A stretch of 64,000 nt of DNA from Tubulanus polymorphus (taxonomy: Eukaryota > Nemertea > Palaeonemertea > Tubulaniformes > Tubulanidae): assembly GCF_964204645.1 (NCBI RefSeq), contig NC_134027.1, positions 7,056,485-7,120,484 on the forward strand, in the 5' to 3' direction. This document shows, in pieces, positions 42,088 through 54,700 of the stretch. The translations under genes and the position numbers were made by a program. How positions within the stretch are numbered: the stretch's first letter is position 1; each line of letters starts with the position of its first letter. Under the pieces are notes generated by a model. That model worked only from the letters and a program-made list of their open reading frames with translations. It made no database searches and was not told where the DNA came from.

Positions 42088-45000
42088 ATGGCCAAATCAC
42101 AAAATAAATATTCAACGGATGAAATTAAAGCGTCTGTTCTACAATTGATCAATCATTACCAAGATGATGCCTCTATCTTTGACGAGGTAAAGATAGCCAG
42201 TCAGAAAGAAGGAACTTGGGGAAGATGGAACACAGGGGCTTGTAAACTGGCTTGGATTTTACTTCCGGGTTGTTGATAATCTCGCGAGAATGGCGCTAAA
42301 TTTAAACTGCAAATAAATTCAAAATATCACAGAAATACCTCGTGTTGATGTTGTTTATTTATCCACTATAGAGTTTTGATAAACAATTGGCTGTTAAGGA
42401 TCAGTAGTATCAGTGGGCGCGACACCTTACTATATTAAAATAACTTTATTTATTTAACGTTATTTTAATATAGTAAGGTGTCGCGCCCGCTGATACTGAT
42501 CCTTAACAGCCAATTGTTTATCAAAACTCTATAGTGGATAAATAAACAACATCAACACGAGGTATTTCTGTGATATTTTGAATTTATTTGCAGTTTAAAT
42601 TTAGCGCCATTCTCGCGAGATTATCAACAACCCGGAAGTAAAATCCAAGCCAGTTTACAAGCCCCTGTGGATGGAAACTAAAAATATTTAGAAATTTAGA
42701 AAGTGGATATTTTGCCAGCGGCATTATTTTAGTCAACGCTATTTTGACGACCTCTATATATAAGATACACTACCAGAACTACACATATTGATAGAATTAT
42801 TCTGGTTTCGATTCACCCACCCAGTCCTGAGTGTCCAGTTCGCGGCGCTCCGTATACTGGGTATACTAAGAGCTCGTGGATAGCCATATATACCACTGAC
42901 ACTAAGGTTCATAGTGAAGATTTCGATAGGGTTAGGGTCTAGAGAGGGTCCGTTTTACAGCTAATTTTAGATACCTAGCTGTAAACAGACCCCAAAGTCA
43001 AAGACAAAGTCTAAACCTAAATCTAAACCTTACCCTAACCCTATTGATAGGGTTGGGGTTAGGTTGAGTGCTATGTCATGTGTAGTTAAAACATTCAGTG
43101 GAATTCCATGAGCCTCGGTCTAGTGGAAAGACGCTAGCAGCGCTGGCCTGGGTTCAAATACTGTTCTATCTGCTCCTAACCCGGCTCTCCGCAATTTCCT
43201 AGAATTTTAGTGCGCAAATGTCTCACACTGACTTAAACTAGGCTAATTGAATCAACAAATACAGTTGTATGCAGAATCAGAATGTGCCATTGCCATTTAT
43301 CAACTAAAAAAATCTTTTCAGATGAACTTTCTGTTGTGAACAAATTCTTTGGCCATCTGTGACTAAAATATATTTCACAAAATCATCATATACCGTGTAG
43401 GCCTGATTACTGTGTATTGTTATTTAGTGAAAAACTATAATAATTTTAAAAAAAATGTTGCTCGGTTTTCTAATGTTGAATTGATTCCTGTCAATTCATT
43501 CGATACCGTACTATACTTATTTTGAGGAATTTCCTGAAATTGAACAGCTGTCAACTGGTAAATTGTATGATAGTATTAGCGTCAAACATTAGTAGATGAG
43601 GCCCTGAAATAAAATGTCTTTTAGAAAATATATAAAATATGTCTTTCAATATAAATAACGTCATTAGTATAGAATTCCTATAGAATTAACTAATCTACAA
43701 AAGGAATCTGGACAAATATCACTGTTAGCCAATGACAACGATGTTGATTTGAATATGTCAAGTATTTATTCACAATTCATTCGTGTTTGGTTTACTAATG
43801 AGTTTTCTGCTAAATCATTGCTCTTGAATTTATTTTAATGCAGGTCTCTCAGTTGGAAACCCTAGAAAATAATTGCAGTAAACAGAAGAGATTTGCTGGT
43901 GAGTTACACCTTTTATTGTGTGCATTGTTGAACTGTATTGTCGGATAAGAGAGTTGCATTCATACATGCCTACCGGTCTGGCTTCCATACATAAGCCTAT
44001 CGTAGATCTGAAATTAAAAATGTTCCTTCTTGAAAATTTCTCTTGTTTTTCAAAAAAAATCTTTCTCAATACTTTTATGATATTCATGATGATTGTTTTA
44101 GTTGAAAGTCTGTCAATTTATCATGGTAAACGAAATGCAAATGAGCATCAAGTTCGCTCATCCATGGTAGAAAAACTTTGTGAGGTGATGAATTCGTTAA
44201 AACATGATGAGCCTCTTCTACAGACAGATCAACGGGTAGGCCTAGTCGTAAATGAAATGAAAATATTCATGCAATTGTTTCATGATTCCTGATATTTCCT
44301 CGAGGTTTCCAATACATATATTCTTAGAAAAAATAAGTATTCATGGTGATCTTTTATCATTAGAGTACCACAAAAATTGAATTGGTAAAAATATCTCTTT
44401 CTTATCATCTGGTTAAGCAAAGGGTGCAAGTTGCTATTGATGTACTGAAAGCTGATGAGAAATTCAGTTGGGAAGTTTTCCTGAATGAATTGGCTCAAAA
44501 TGAGGTAATTCTAACATTGTAAATGTTACCTGTAAATTGGCTAACCCCGTAATTCCTAATTTGATAATTATTTAGATATTTCTTCTTAGAATACCAGACT
44601 ACCTCTGCAGATCTGTTGGCTATTTGACAAAGAGCAGCTGGTATCATTTGACCGTTTCTTTACCAGGTATTAACTATGATATTCCAAAAATAAAGAGTAT
44701 TTTCATCACTTTGAGTATTACATACTGCTTTGGATAATTTTCAGAAATTTACAGAATTCTTCTATTTTCATCAATGTGATAAACGATCTGAAAACGTTAC
44801 TGCTTCGCGTAGGCCTACAAGTAGATGATAGTGATGAGAAATACAAACAGATTGCCGAAACAGTCATTAAAGGTAAAAGTCTGGTGGAGATTCATAACAC
44901 ATAAACTGATGAATGTATGATATATCTATTTTATGTTCCCACTGTTTTGTTCAGACACAGTTCTCTACCTTGTGAAGCACGTTTATGATACAGACTCAAA

Positions 45001-48000
45001 TAAGGATGGTCAGAAAACACAGATTAAAAAGGTAGCTTCTGCTATATTGGATAAATTAATAAAAGGTAATTATGCCGTAAAGCAGCATAAATTTATTGTC
45101 ATTTGTCATGTTAACTGATTGAACATTGATTTTTCAAGACTCGCGAGTGAATGAAATGTCTCTCTTGTCCATAATTCATTACATTCCGGTACTCTCTCCT
45201 CTCTCTAAGGGTCATCTCATTTCTGATGTGGGGCTGTTTCAGGTTTATGTGATGAAATAGGTAGTCTTGATAATACGATAAAAAGTCCATTCATGATGAT
45301 TCGAGATGTTGCCAATATAGATATGAACATTTTGAAGAAATTCGCTGCACATCAGATGATGACCATAATAAAACATAATCCGCACTACAAGGGTAAGTGT
45401 GCTTTGAATATTATTATTATATGTAACATTAGAAACAGATTGTATTTTTCATTGGATTCTTAAATTTTGTTTTTACAGTCTTGGATGTTATTGCACAGCA
45501 GGATCAATGGACTTATGCAAAAAACGCTGGTGGTGTCAGTACGATGTTTAAGCAGGTAATTTAACAATTCAGAGTCCTGCAATTTCTTATCACTAACACT
45601 TACCAGTCAGAGTATTCATATTTTTGAAATTATTTCCAGATGCTGGTGGTATTCGAGCATTGTGAAATCTTGGGCTTACTCAAACGAGTGCTATTGAATC
45701 AAGAAGTCAACTGGAAGGCAGCCCTCTTGTTTGTTGCAACATATTTGATCTGCTTCAAAGATGCTAGAGCGCCCTTCCTTGGTATTAAAAACTGTTGTAT
45801 ATTTTCTATCTAGACCATGAAATTTGGATAGAAATGAAAAATGTTTTTCTCTTGTCAGATTTGGTAAAAGATTTGATTTCTGGAGCTCTTGATAACCTTG
45901 AATCGGATCGGTTGATTGCAGCAATGTTGTTGGTGAGACAAGCTAGTTTACAAGGTCCTCAAGTGTTTCCTACATATCAAAGCTGGTTTCAGGTGTGTAT
46001 TGTTATCCTTATAACAATTTTCCCTGCCTTCTACTCGGCGCATTCAATTATCTATCTATCAATCATCTTAGCATTTAGTCACTTATTTCATTCACTTTCA
46101 TAAAATGCTGACTGGAATTTTAATTTCTTTTTTTTTCAGGACATGTTTCAGACAGAATCTACTTCACTTGCCAACAACAGAAAATCATTTACTTTTCTCA
46201 GCAAATTTCTTAGTGATATTGTGCCTTTTGAGCCTGCCTTTACTTTACGTGTGAGTAACATATTCCATTCCATCAATTAGTAACAGAGATTAATAAAAAA
46301 ACACGGGTATTTCATTACTTTTACAGGCTCATATACTGAAACCACCATTCATTCCTCCAAAATGTGCTCAAATCTACAACGAATACGTAGCTCTTGCGAA
46401 AACCAGGCTTAGTGATCTGAAGGTAGTGACACTTAAATTTGAATGCGGTATACTTCCTAATGATTAGTTATGTTAGACTATGCTGCAAATTTTCTTTTGT
46501 AAATCAGGAGACTGTAGAAGGTGAGGTTGTTATTTTCAAAAGAGGTGAAAGATCAACATTAGACAAAGACAGTCAGGTATGATTTCCTATTTCAGACACT
46601 ACCCCAGCATCATTTACACTACAGTAAATACTTATAAGTATGTACTTGTTTTTTTTCCAATAGCTCAAATCAGATATTGAGAATGCTCTGGTTGCATTTG
46701 AAGAATCTGGGAAGGTCCCATCGGCAATTTTAGAAGTTAGGTGCGTAATCAGATAGTTGTACATTCCTCCAAAGCAAAATAAATCAGTTGTGATTAATTC
46801 ATCAGATCCTCATTTCTTTTTTCAGTATGTTCCGAAGACCGTACTATGTCGGGAAATTTCTACCTGAACTTCTGAAACCAAGAGTTGTAAGTTTTCAAAT
46901 TTAGGTTAAAATCCGATATTGCAATTAAGATATTAAAGCATCTATATTTTCTAGCTTCCAAAACATCCTGACAGTAAAATGAAATTTATTGAGGCATTAC
47001 ACAAGTAAGTTCACTAAGTGATCACACTAATTAAAAGATATGAAACAAGAAAGTTGAATTCAAATTTGTACATATAATTAGAAATATCCTTGTAGACTTG
47101 GAAAGTTGCCTATAAACATGTTCAACGCATACATTCAGAAGTGTAAGGAAAGGCTTACCAATGGTAGGTATAGACAGGATATGTTGATATGTGCGGTGAA
47201 TAAACCTGATTTTTAAAAATAGAAATTTGTGTGTTTCTAGGATATGAAAGTAGTGAATCAATAACAGAACTACCTGTACCAGTCGAACCACTTGCAAAAC
47301 TTCGGTATCATCTGGAAGAATTGGAAGCTATCATCTTGTCAGACCACAGTAGTGCTTCAAAAATGTCTGGTAAGAAAGGTTTTGTCCATTTAGTGAATGA
47401 AGTAAGAAATCTATATCAGATATACACCAAGCTTTCTATAATTTCACTTACAATCATTGTGGCTTTACTTGTTGATAAATCAGATTGCTAGGCTAGTTGA
47501 TGATGAGATATCTGTCTTTCAGATTTTGGGGTTAAACTTGCGGCAATAGCTACAAGTATCAGTCATTTGACAGGACTAGAGCCATGCACTGAAAATGAAT
47601 GCATTAAGATAGCTGTCCATGAACACGATTCATTTTCACCAGAAACTATCAAAGTAAAAATATTCCATTTTACCTTCTGGTCTTAAATTTTGGATGTTTT
47701 AAGATATACTCATATACTGGTATTGTACTCTTTAAAGACTAGTGAGCTAGTATTTAGCAGTTATGGACGTATTACTGGTACAAAGATCAATGGCTTTCTT
47801 CATGAATTCAGTAGCAGATTCATCAACATGCTCTCGCAGTATCCATCTGTGATTGCATGTATGTGCAAATTAGGAACAGTTTCTATCAAAACTAAGGTAT
47901 TTCGTTAAAACTGGGGTTGATTAGGTTCTTTGATTTAATTTTGCTCAACTTTCAAATCAACTTTTTCTGTTCTCATTATAGGTCACTGCATTGACTGACG

Positions 48001-51000
48001 AAAATACAGAGTGTTATGCTTGTTTTGCTGCTGAGTTATTGGCATGTCCGTTGTTAAAACAACTATCCCTTATTGGTGCTGATGATCAAACCTTGTCTTT
48101 GGTTGAGTTGCATCTCAGTTTGTTACCTATGACAAGTAAAGTTGGACAGAAACTTCGTATGAAATATTTGGTTCATTTTTTCTGTCTGGCTTCTCATCGT
48201 TCAGTAACTGCTGACTTATCTAGACCTGCAGCACAGGTTTGAGGAGGACTCAGAATATTTCTGTTCAATTATGTATGATCAATGCATTAAGTTTAGGTTG
48301 AATGATATTTCAGATGAACTATATGCTGGAACGATTTTGCCCGGAGTTGCGTCACGACTGGATAGGGTCATCTACATTTAACATTCTCAACAGGTCGGAC
48401 CAAAAACTGTTAGAAGAAATAAAAAGTTTTGATGAATTTGAAAGATTATTCGAAGTCAACAGAATAACAGTGAATGAATGGCTTGAATATGAAATATGTA
48501 TGAATCCATTGGATGATTTCCTGAATGAGATTGAAAGGTAAATAGTTGGTCTTACTTTGCAACTACCAGTAATAGTCCTTTATAGAATGTGTGACTTAAT
48601 GTTTCAGGCAACTGTATCGCAACTGGTACATCACAATTAGGATGCAGGGTGATGACAATCCCTGGAAGCTTCTATCAGCTATGTTCCAAAATCTTGTTAC
48701 CCATTACCAAAGGTAAAGTAATCTAAATCAATTCATGCTTCCATCATATGTTCGTTCCTAAAAAACTACTTTGACAATATTTCAAATCTTTGAAGTATCG
48801 TTTCTCATCATAGCAGCAGTGATCCATTGACCTATTCTAGTGCAACCTGTATGCTCAATTTACTTCAGGTATGATAAATGAAGCAAATGGGATGTGTATA
48901 TTTGGCCTGTTGTCGTTGCTGAACTTTGAATTTAGAATTATGCACATTTTTCATATTTAGAGTTGTGTGTATGAGTTACAACATAATCCATATGAAACAG
49001 GCGAGGGTCAGTCGTGGTTATTTGAGCAGTTACTTTGGTGTATAGATTTGGTGATAAAGCAAGAAGCAAATAATCGCGCAGTAGTTGTTACTGGTGTTGA
49101 GTTGCAAATATTCTTCAGGTGTGTTGGGTTCGTTTATTATGTGAATACAAACATGATAAAGATTTATTATTTTATGGATATTATCACTGTGTTTGTTTAT
49201 TGTTAATGCTATAGGATTGCGTCAAAGTTGCCAGCATATTTACTATTTAAGAAGCGTATATCAGATGAAGTTGATAAGCACATAGCTAAGCAGCTTGGCG
49301 ATTTGCTTCAGACTTATCTGGTAAGGACAATTTTGTTCATGTAAAGATATGTGTGGCCAAATGAACTTACAGAATTATGTACTTTATTATAGAGAAACTA
49401 TTGTACAAATGGAAAGTATGGGTCTCTGCAACATCATACAACATTGTTTATTGTAAAAGTATGTATTGGACTCTGTTCAGCATTATGAATCCAAATTATG
49501 CATCTAGTTGTTGATTTTTGCATGGATGGCATTTTGTTCTAAACACTCATGTTGTTTTTCAGGCAATTCACTGTGATAGTCGACTGATGCATGCATTTCT
49601 GATGAGGTGTCCGCCGTCACTCAGTTTTTCGCTCATGGTAATAGGACCGTTGAAATCATTTCAGTTAGCAGCGCAAACCCAAATTCAAATAAAGATGAAC
49701 TTCCAATGAATTCATATTTTTGAAGGTACACTGGCCAGCTCTGAAGAACGCAGTTAAGTTGGAACAAGGCTGGATGGATGATATGTGGAATTGGGCAGAA
49801 AGGTATTGTCATCTGCTAGATTTGACAACAGGTATATGCATTTATTCTAACATTCTATTACAGTTTCATATTGATTTCTTTTCAGTTGTTTGAGAGGAAT
49901 TGTCAAGGAGAACTTGGCGAAACCCTGGCTGAAAGCATGTTCACTTTTTGCGGTTTTTTGCAATCTGTCTTGTACAAATCATAGGTATGAATTGAGATTA
50001 GAGATTGGAGAATCATACATTGTTTCATCGAATAATGATTAATGATAACCTTTCATTAATTGATTTATTGTAGGTTAGTTGAGTTGCAACAATATTTACT
50101 GATCACAGTGACTAGTTTAGAGTTGGACTGCGTTGTGCATTTGATGATCTGCAATCTAGTCTACTTGCAATGTATGACTACAAATGAAGTGAGCAGTTTT
50201 GTTTCATTAGCTATCATATCACTCATAATTAATGAGCTTGACAGTGAGTTACAATTATGTGTCATTACATTGTAGGAATCTTCATTGTCGAATTTGAGCG
50301 TACAGTTATTTGTTAAAATTGTGAAGACACAGTGGAATGTGATTGGTTCACTTCTGCAGCATATATCACACCCAACTCGAAAAATATTCTCTGACCATAT
50401 GTTCTCATTGCTGCCATATACATTCTTCAGGTGAGAACTATTTAGCATTCAATCTAATCAATCCGATTACTGGATTTTTTGTTGAAAAATCGAGCCAATT
50501 AATAGATTTGTTGTAATGTAGTTTCATGCAGATATCTGACAAATATTACTTTGATCCAGATTATATGTTATTACCTTATTTCTCAATTACAGATGTTTTT
50601 CGCATTTGAGTCATTACGATTTGAATAGTTGCGCTGCAGTTCTACCAGTGGAGACAATTGAACGAATTTTGCTCCTTTACAATGATATAAGTCACCAATA
50701 TGACACGGGCTTACCAGCACAGGTAGGATCACCTGGTGATGGCTACTAGTATGTGGACTTATACCTTTATCAGTACGATGCGGAGAATTCTGTTTCATCA
50801 AATGTAGAACGTAATCAGTTCCTTGTCGATGTTTATTTATGCAGGGTGCGTGTGAATCATCAAATATTATGGTCAAGATTTATGAATCTGTGAAGCAATT
50901 AATAACACGATTACCAAAGAGTCACCGAACTGAAATTTCTAAGGTAATTTTTACTAAGCTCTGGGTGTATTAAGGTAAACACCAGCCTGTCCTCTACAGC

Positions 51001-51113
51001 ACAAGTTACCTTCTTTCTAAATCACAAAGCCAATCACGAATTATCAATTTTCTTTTTAGGATGTAATCGAGAGCTGTGATCAGGGTGTGCAGATGTTGTT
51101 TACTCATAACTGA
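42088..51113 (+). CDS. FANCA: Fanconi anaemia group A protein
   Basis: 36 coding exons give 1,323 aa (human 1,455): 42088-42186, 43844-43898, 44102-44235, 44364-44504, 44590-44666, 44745-44872, 44955-45065, 45243-45392, 45479-45555, 45640-45781, 45859-45992, 46140-46250, 46327-46422, 46508-46576, 46664-46740, 46826-46886, 46955-47004, 47096-47163, 47241-47369, 47523-47653, 47738-47896, 47982-48236, 48314-48537, 48608-48712, 48814-48868, 48961-49118, 49215-49320, 49393-49458, 49563-49637, 49726-49802, 49886-49984, 50074-50188, 50276-50430, 50593-50722, 50845-50943, 51060-51113. All introns are GT-AG and all phases fit. Diagnostic stretches are LVRQASLQGPQVFPTYQSWF, YNEYVALAKTRLSDLK, MFRRPYYVGKFLPELLKPRV, LPKHPDSKMKFIEALHK and AIHCDSRLMHAFLMRCPPSL. 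FANCA is an alpha-solenoid scaffold of the nuclear core complex that ubiquitinates FANCD2 during interstrand-crosslink repair. Confidence 0.95.
42231..42669. mobile_element. 439-bp fold-back hAT-type element in FANCA intron 1
   Basis: Two arms of about 205-215 bp are nearly exact reverse complements around a short AT loop (near 42450-42465). The ends are CACAGGGGCTTGTAAACTGG and CCAGTTTACAAGCCCCTGTG. GATGGAA abuts both ends (42224-42230 and 42670-42676), 7 of the expected 8 duplicated bases. The first ten bases match those of the element at 13487, so both probably used related hAT transposases. The element is non-coding and would fold into a long double-stranded hairpin in the pre-mRNA. Confidence 0.9.
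42925..43075. repeat. Inverted TAGGG-rich repeat in FANCA intron 1
   Basis: ATAGGGTTAGGGT near 42926 faces its complement ACCCTAACCCTAT near 43032, and a further GATAGGGTTGGGGTTAGG follows. Inside, GGTCCGTTTTACAGCT pairs with AGCTGTAAACAGACC. The telomere-like words (TTAGGG) are few and imperfect. A nested hairpin or MITE remnant is more likely than a telomeric insertion. Confidence 0.5.
43110..43200 (+). mobile_element. tRNA-like SINE head in FANCA intron 1
   Basis: GGTCTAGTGGAAAGACGCTA resembles a tRNA A box and D-arm. GGTTCAAATAC about 34 bp downstream resembles a B box. The 3' half does not fold into a full acceptor stem by eye, so a tRNA-derived SINE or tRNA fragment is likelier than a working tRNA gene. 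Confidence 0.45.
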
Positions 51114-51173
51114 ATTAAACGCTATTCATGGAGTTTTACGTATTTGTTGTTTGTATATATCTTTATTATTCTT

Positions 51174-51179
51174 AATAAA
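51174..51179 (+). terminator. FANCA polyadenylation signal
   Basis: AATAAA about 60 bp after the FANCA stop codon (51111-51113). Confidence 0.7.
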
Positions 51180-51439
51180 AAAATAATTATAAATGATTTT
51201 AATCGTTCTGTAAAATTGCTCGTTGTTTGCAGTGATGCTGAGAATTTGATGAATATTGTATAATTTAGTTTCACAAAATATCAGAGGATTATTCATGTAA
51301 GGATTATTCATGCAACAAATGTACATGAGATACTCAGAAGGCAATGCATCATTCTCTTTTTTTATGTTGGTGCAAGTCTATGGATGCAGATCTACATGTA
51401 CATTTCTGCTACACTAACTTAATCTTCTTAGGCCCTTCT

Positions 51440-51704
51440 CAGGGTCCGATCTAAGCACTTGTCCGATTGCCCGAGAGAAGTACAATGTATATTCTCATCA
51501 GGGCAAGTAAATTATCATTATCACTTGTCCACCGGGCTAGTGCAATTTTATGTCACAAAGCTTTTTTCCCGTTGATACAACGGACGATAGTGCCACCAAT
51601 CGGACTGCCCGTGAAGGGCAAGTAGCTTTTGGAGGGGGGCAAGCGAAATTTCAGATATGCTTGCCTCGTGGGCAAGTGGATTTCATTCCTTAGATCGGAC
51701 CCTG
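51440..51704. mobile_element. Short hAT-like inverted-repeat transposon
   Basis: The left end CAGGGTCCGATCTAAG and the right end, reverse-complemented CAGGGTCCGATCTAAG, are exact 16-bp terminal repeats. CCTTCT abuts both sides (51434-51439 and 51705-51710), a 6-bp duplication. The interior is rich in GGGCAAGT/ACTTGCCC-like words and non-coding. Total 265 bp. Confidence 0.8.
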
Positions 51705-51710
51705 CCTTCT

Positions 51711-54700
51711 TGAGCATAAGGCCATGACATAATTCTTACACTTGGACCAATCGTTAGCTGTTTGTTGAGCTTGGTCCTAGACCAGCTGGATACAGTTCAG
51801 TGGTGATAGTGTCTCCATGTGGTGTTGGGTCGGCCAGGATACTGGGAGGGATCATCTGAGCGCAACCTAGGGGATATAGGACCTTTCGAAGAAGATAAGG
51901 CTATATTGACAGTTGCCATAAATATATATTTTATTAAAATAATATGCCTTGTCAAACAATACGAGATTACAATTTACTATCTCTGGATGACCTTGCATAA
52001 TTTAAGGGTACAATGTAATTTAAGACGAGAGCTATCATTAGATGTGGAATTAATGATTTATGTTAACACAATCGCAAATATTCTAAATCTTTAAAATCGT
52101 TCGTTCATTTAATAACCTTTTGGCACAATTCTATTGACAAACACAAAATGTTCTTGATAAATTCTATGTTGGGAAAAATCAACATAGATAACATGTTTTT
52201 AATTATGGAAATGTACCATCAATGTCATAGTGAAGATACAAATCTGTACTTAAAAATAGCATTCTAAAAACATTGATGGCTTAAAGCCTAATCACCTATA
52301 AGGTATGTTTTCAGAAACTTAGTTTATTCTACCAGAGAGTCTGAGATCCTCTCCACCGCCCAGATTCTGCCATATAATAGCTTAAATTATGCTTTGCTTA
52401 TTCATAAGAGAGTTGAAAATTCATAATCAGGCAGTATTGCTTTCCGATTTTCCACTCCTGACGAAATTCTCTATACATGTATTTCCTTAAACTCTGGTGT
52501 TAAGTTAACTCAGAGCGAAATCAACCATTCCCAACCTAGCGTGTGATAAGCATGTGAAAAAAATTCATTCCCAATTTTGAAGAATAATGGCTCTGCGTCA
52601 TAATTTTGAGTTCTAATTTGTGTTAAACAATTTATCAAAATTCCTACTGATAATATTTATCACAATGTTGAAGTAAACTAATGTAGCAGTGTAAGTTCTA
52701 TGTGTCATCAGTAATGTGGTGGTAATGTAGCCAGTGCATCTGTGGATGATCGAGTAGTCGAAACAATCTGAAATGAATCAACAGAAATTTCAAACATGAA
52801 ATTAGGTTGTGAGGTTTTCCTGGCATAAAATGTTAAAAGCAATGTCCATCATTCAATAAATATTTCTTAAAAATCGAACACATTCATGCGATGAAAAAAG
52901 TGGTTATGAAAAAAGTGTTTCAGCATATTCAAATACAAGTTGGAACCTAGTCCAAACTTTAAAACCTTTGGTGCATTCCAAGGAAACATCGTTAATGCAC
53001 CCCCGTACTCCTTCATCCAGAAACATCTTCATTAATAGATTTATGGTTTATAAAACCAAGAAGCCAAATATCCATAAAAGTTAGTCGCAGGATTAAAAAT
53101 ACCATAAAACCTCCAATTTGTTTAAAATTTGGTGCAAAACTTAGATACATCATAGTTCCTTTTGGATACGCAGCAAATAATTGGTAACAACAAAACAAGC
53201 AGATTGTTAATTCTATATTTAAACAATAAACAAATATATCTCAGGTTCAATATAATTCAAATAAATAATACAAAATAATACAAAACAAGCAAAACAAATG
53301 TATCATTCTATATAAATTGGTTTATACATTTCTTCTAACAACAAAACATTTCTCTAGGATGGTCTTAATTCGATGGCACATTTTACTAACCAAATGATAA
53401 AAGTGAATGGTGGCACCCCTTCGCTCAGGTTAATCAGGGTCCCTACAGAACAGTCATTCCTGGATACAAGGTGTAAGGGGTTTCAACTTCAAGAAAGCGT
53501 CTGCATCACTTTCATACCCCAATTACAGTTGATTTCTCCTGAATCGGTGCTGTTTATCTTGGTAAACCCTTTATTCAGTGGTTTTGTGAGCAACGTTTAT
53601 CCTTTACATTTCTATGTTTGATTTCTAATTCGGTAACCGCCTAATTGGGTAAAAAATATCCTGGTCCCAACTGTAATAATTTAGGTGTAATCTAATATAA
53701 AATAGCCTATTTCTCAAATTGAAAGCGTTTGAAATGAGTTTTGGGCATTTTGAGTTTCAAGCACCTTTAAAAGCATTTTCCATTTAGAGTTTTAAAAGAA
53801 TAACAGGTTCGTAAGGACCCTGTTAATCTTTCAAAATTAAAACAATCATAAAGCAGATTCTGAGGGCAAGAAAACTGTTTTGAGCAGTTGTTATCTATTG
53901 CACAGACGCATTAATTTCCATACCAGAAGAATGTTCCATAATAAAAAATGAACATAAGAATAATTCTGGAGAAACCTTAAACAGTAGCAGTTAAATGTTC
54001 TCTAAAATAAAACAATTATATATTGTCATTTCTTTGCTTACATATATACAGCAGCCAGTCTAATGTGAATTAAAGTTCATTCAAAGAAGTCTTCAAAAGG
54101 TATTTGCCAAAATAGAAAGGCACAATTTCCACTTAAGAATTTGATGGAATGTCAGCCAGTAATACTTTTCTCATTGGGCAATATTTGAAAGCTCAGTAAA
54201 ACATTTTTGATTTTGGTTTGATATCAAAACTTCTATGGTTTGATCCTTAATCACATCTGTAAAAAAATGATTGTCTAAAGGATTCCTGCTAGTTCGACAA
54301 AATATAAATTTCTATATAAATATGTGCCCTGACAAACTTATAGGTTATGACAAACTTTCTCGACGATAGAGATTCATACAAAGTGACATACACATTATGG
54401 ATAGTAATTGTTTTTTTGTGTCACGTAAATGTGACGAACATTCACGGTTGGTAGAAGCATTCATAACAAAAACAGAGACCGGTGGAAACATTTACGAAAG
54501 TGCAATTTACATGTAAGAATACGGCTGCCACTGTTTTACATAATAGACAAACCATATATCAGGGGTTGATTAAGGGGGTCTCTAGGTCCGGACCTTTTTA
54601 CTGAGATGCCTTATGTTAAAACCTGCAAATTCGATACTCATACTCACTCTGGGAAATTACATTTTTCAGATGTACAAAAGTATTTTATACCGAGTGCGAG

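Noticed and set aside
42925-43075. Interstitial telomere
   Set aside because: Only a few imperfect TTAGGG words, arranged as an inverted pair rather than a long head-to-tail run.
43113-43185. Functional tRNA gene
   Set aside because: A and B boxes are recognisable, but I could not form a full acceptor stem or a standard TPsiC loop, so a SINE head is more likely.
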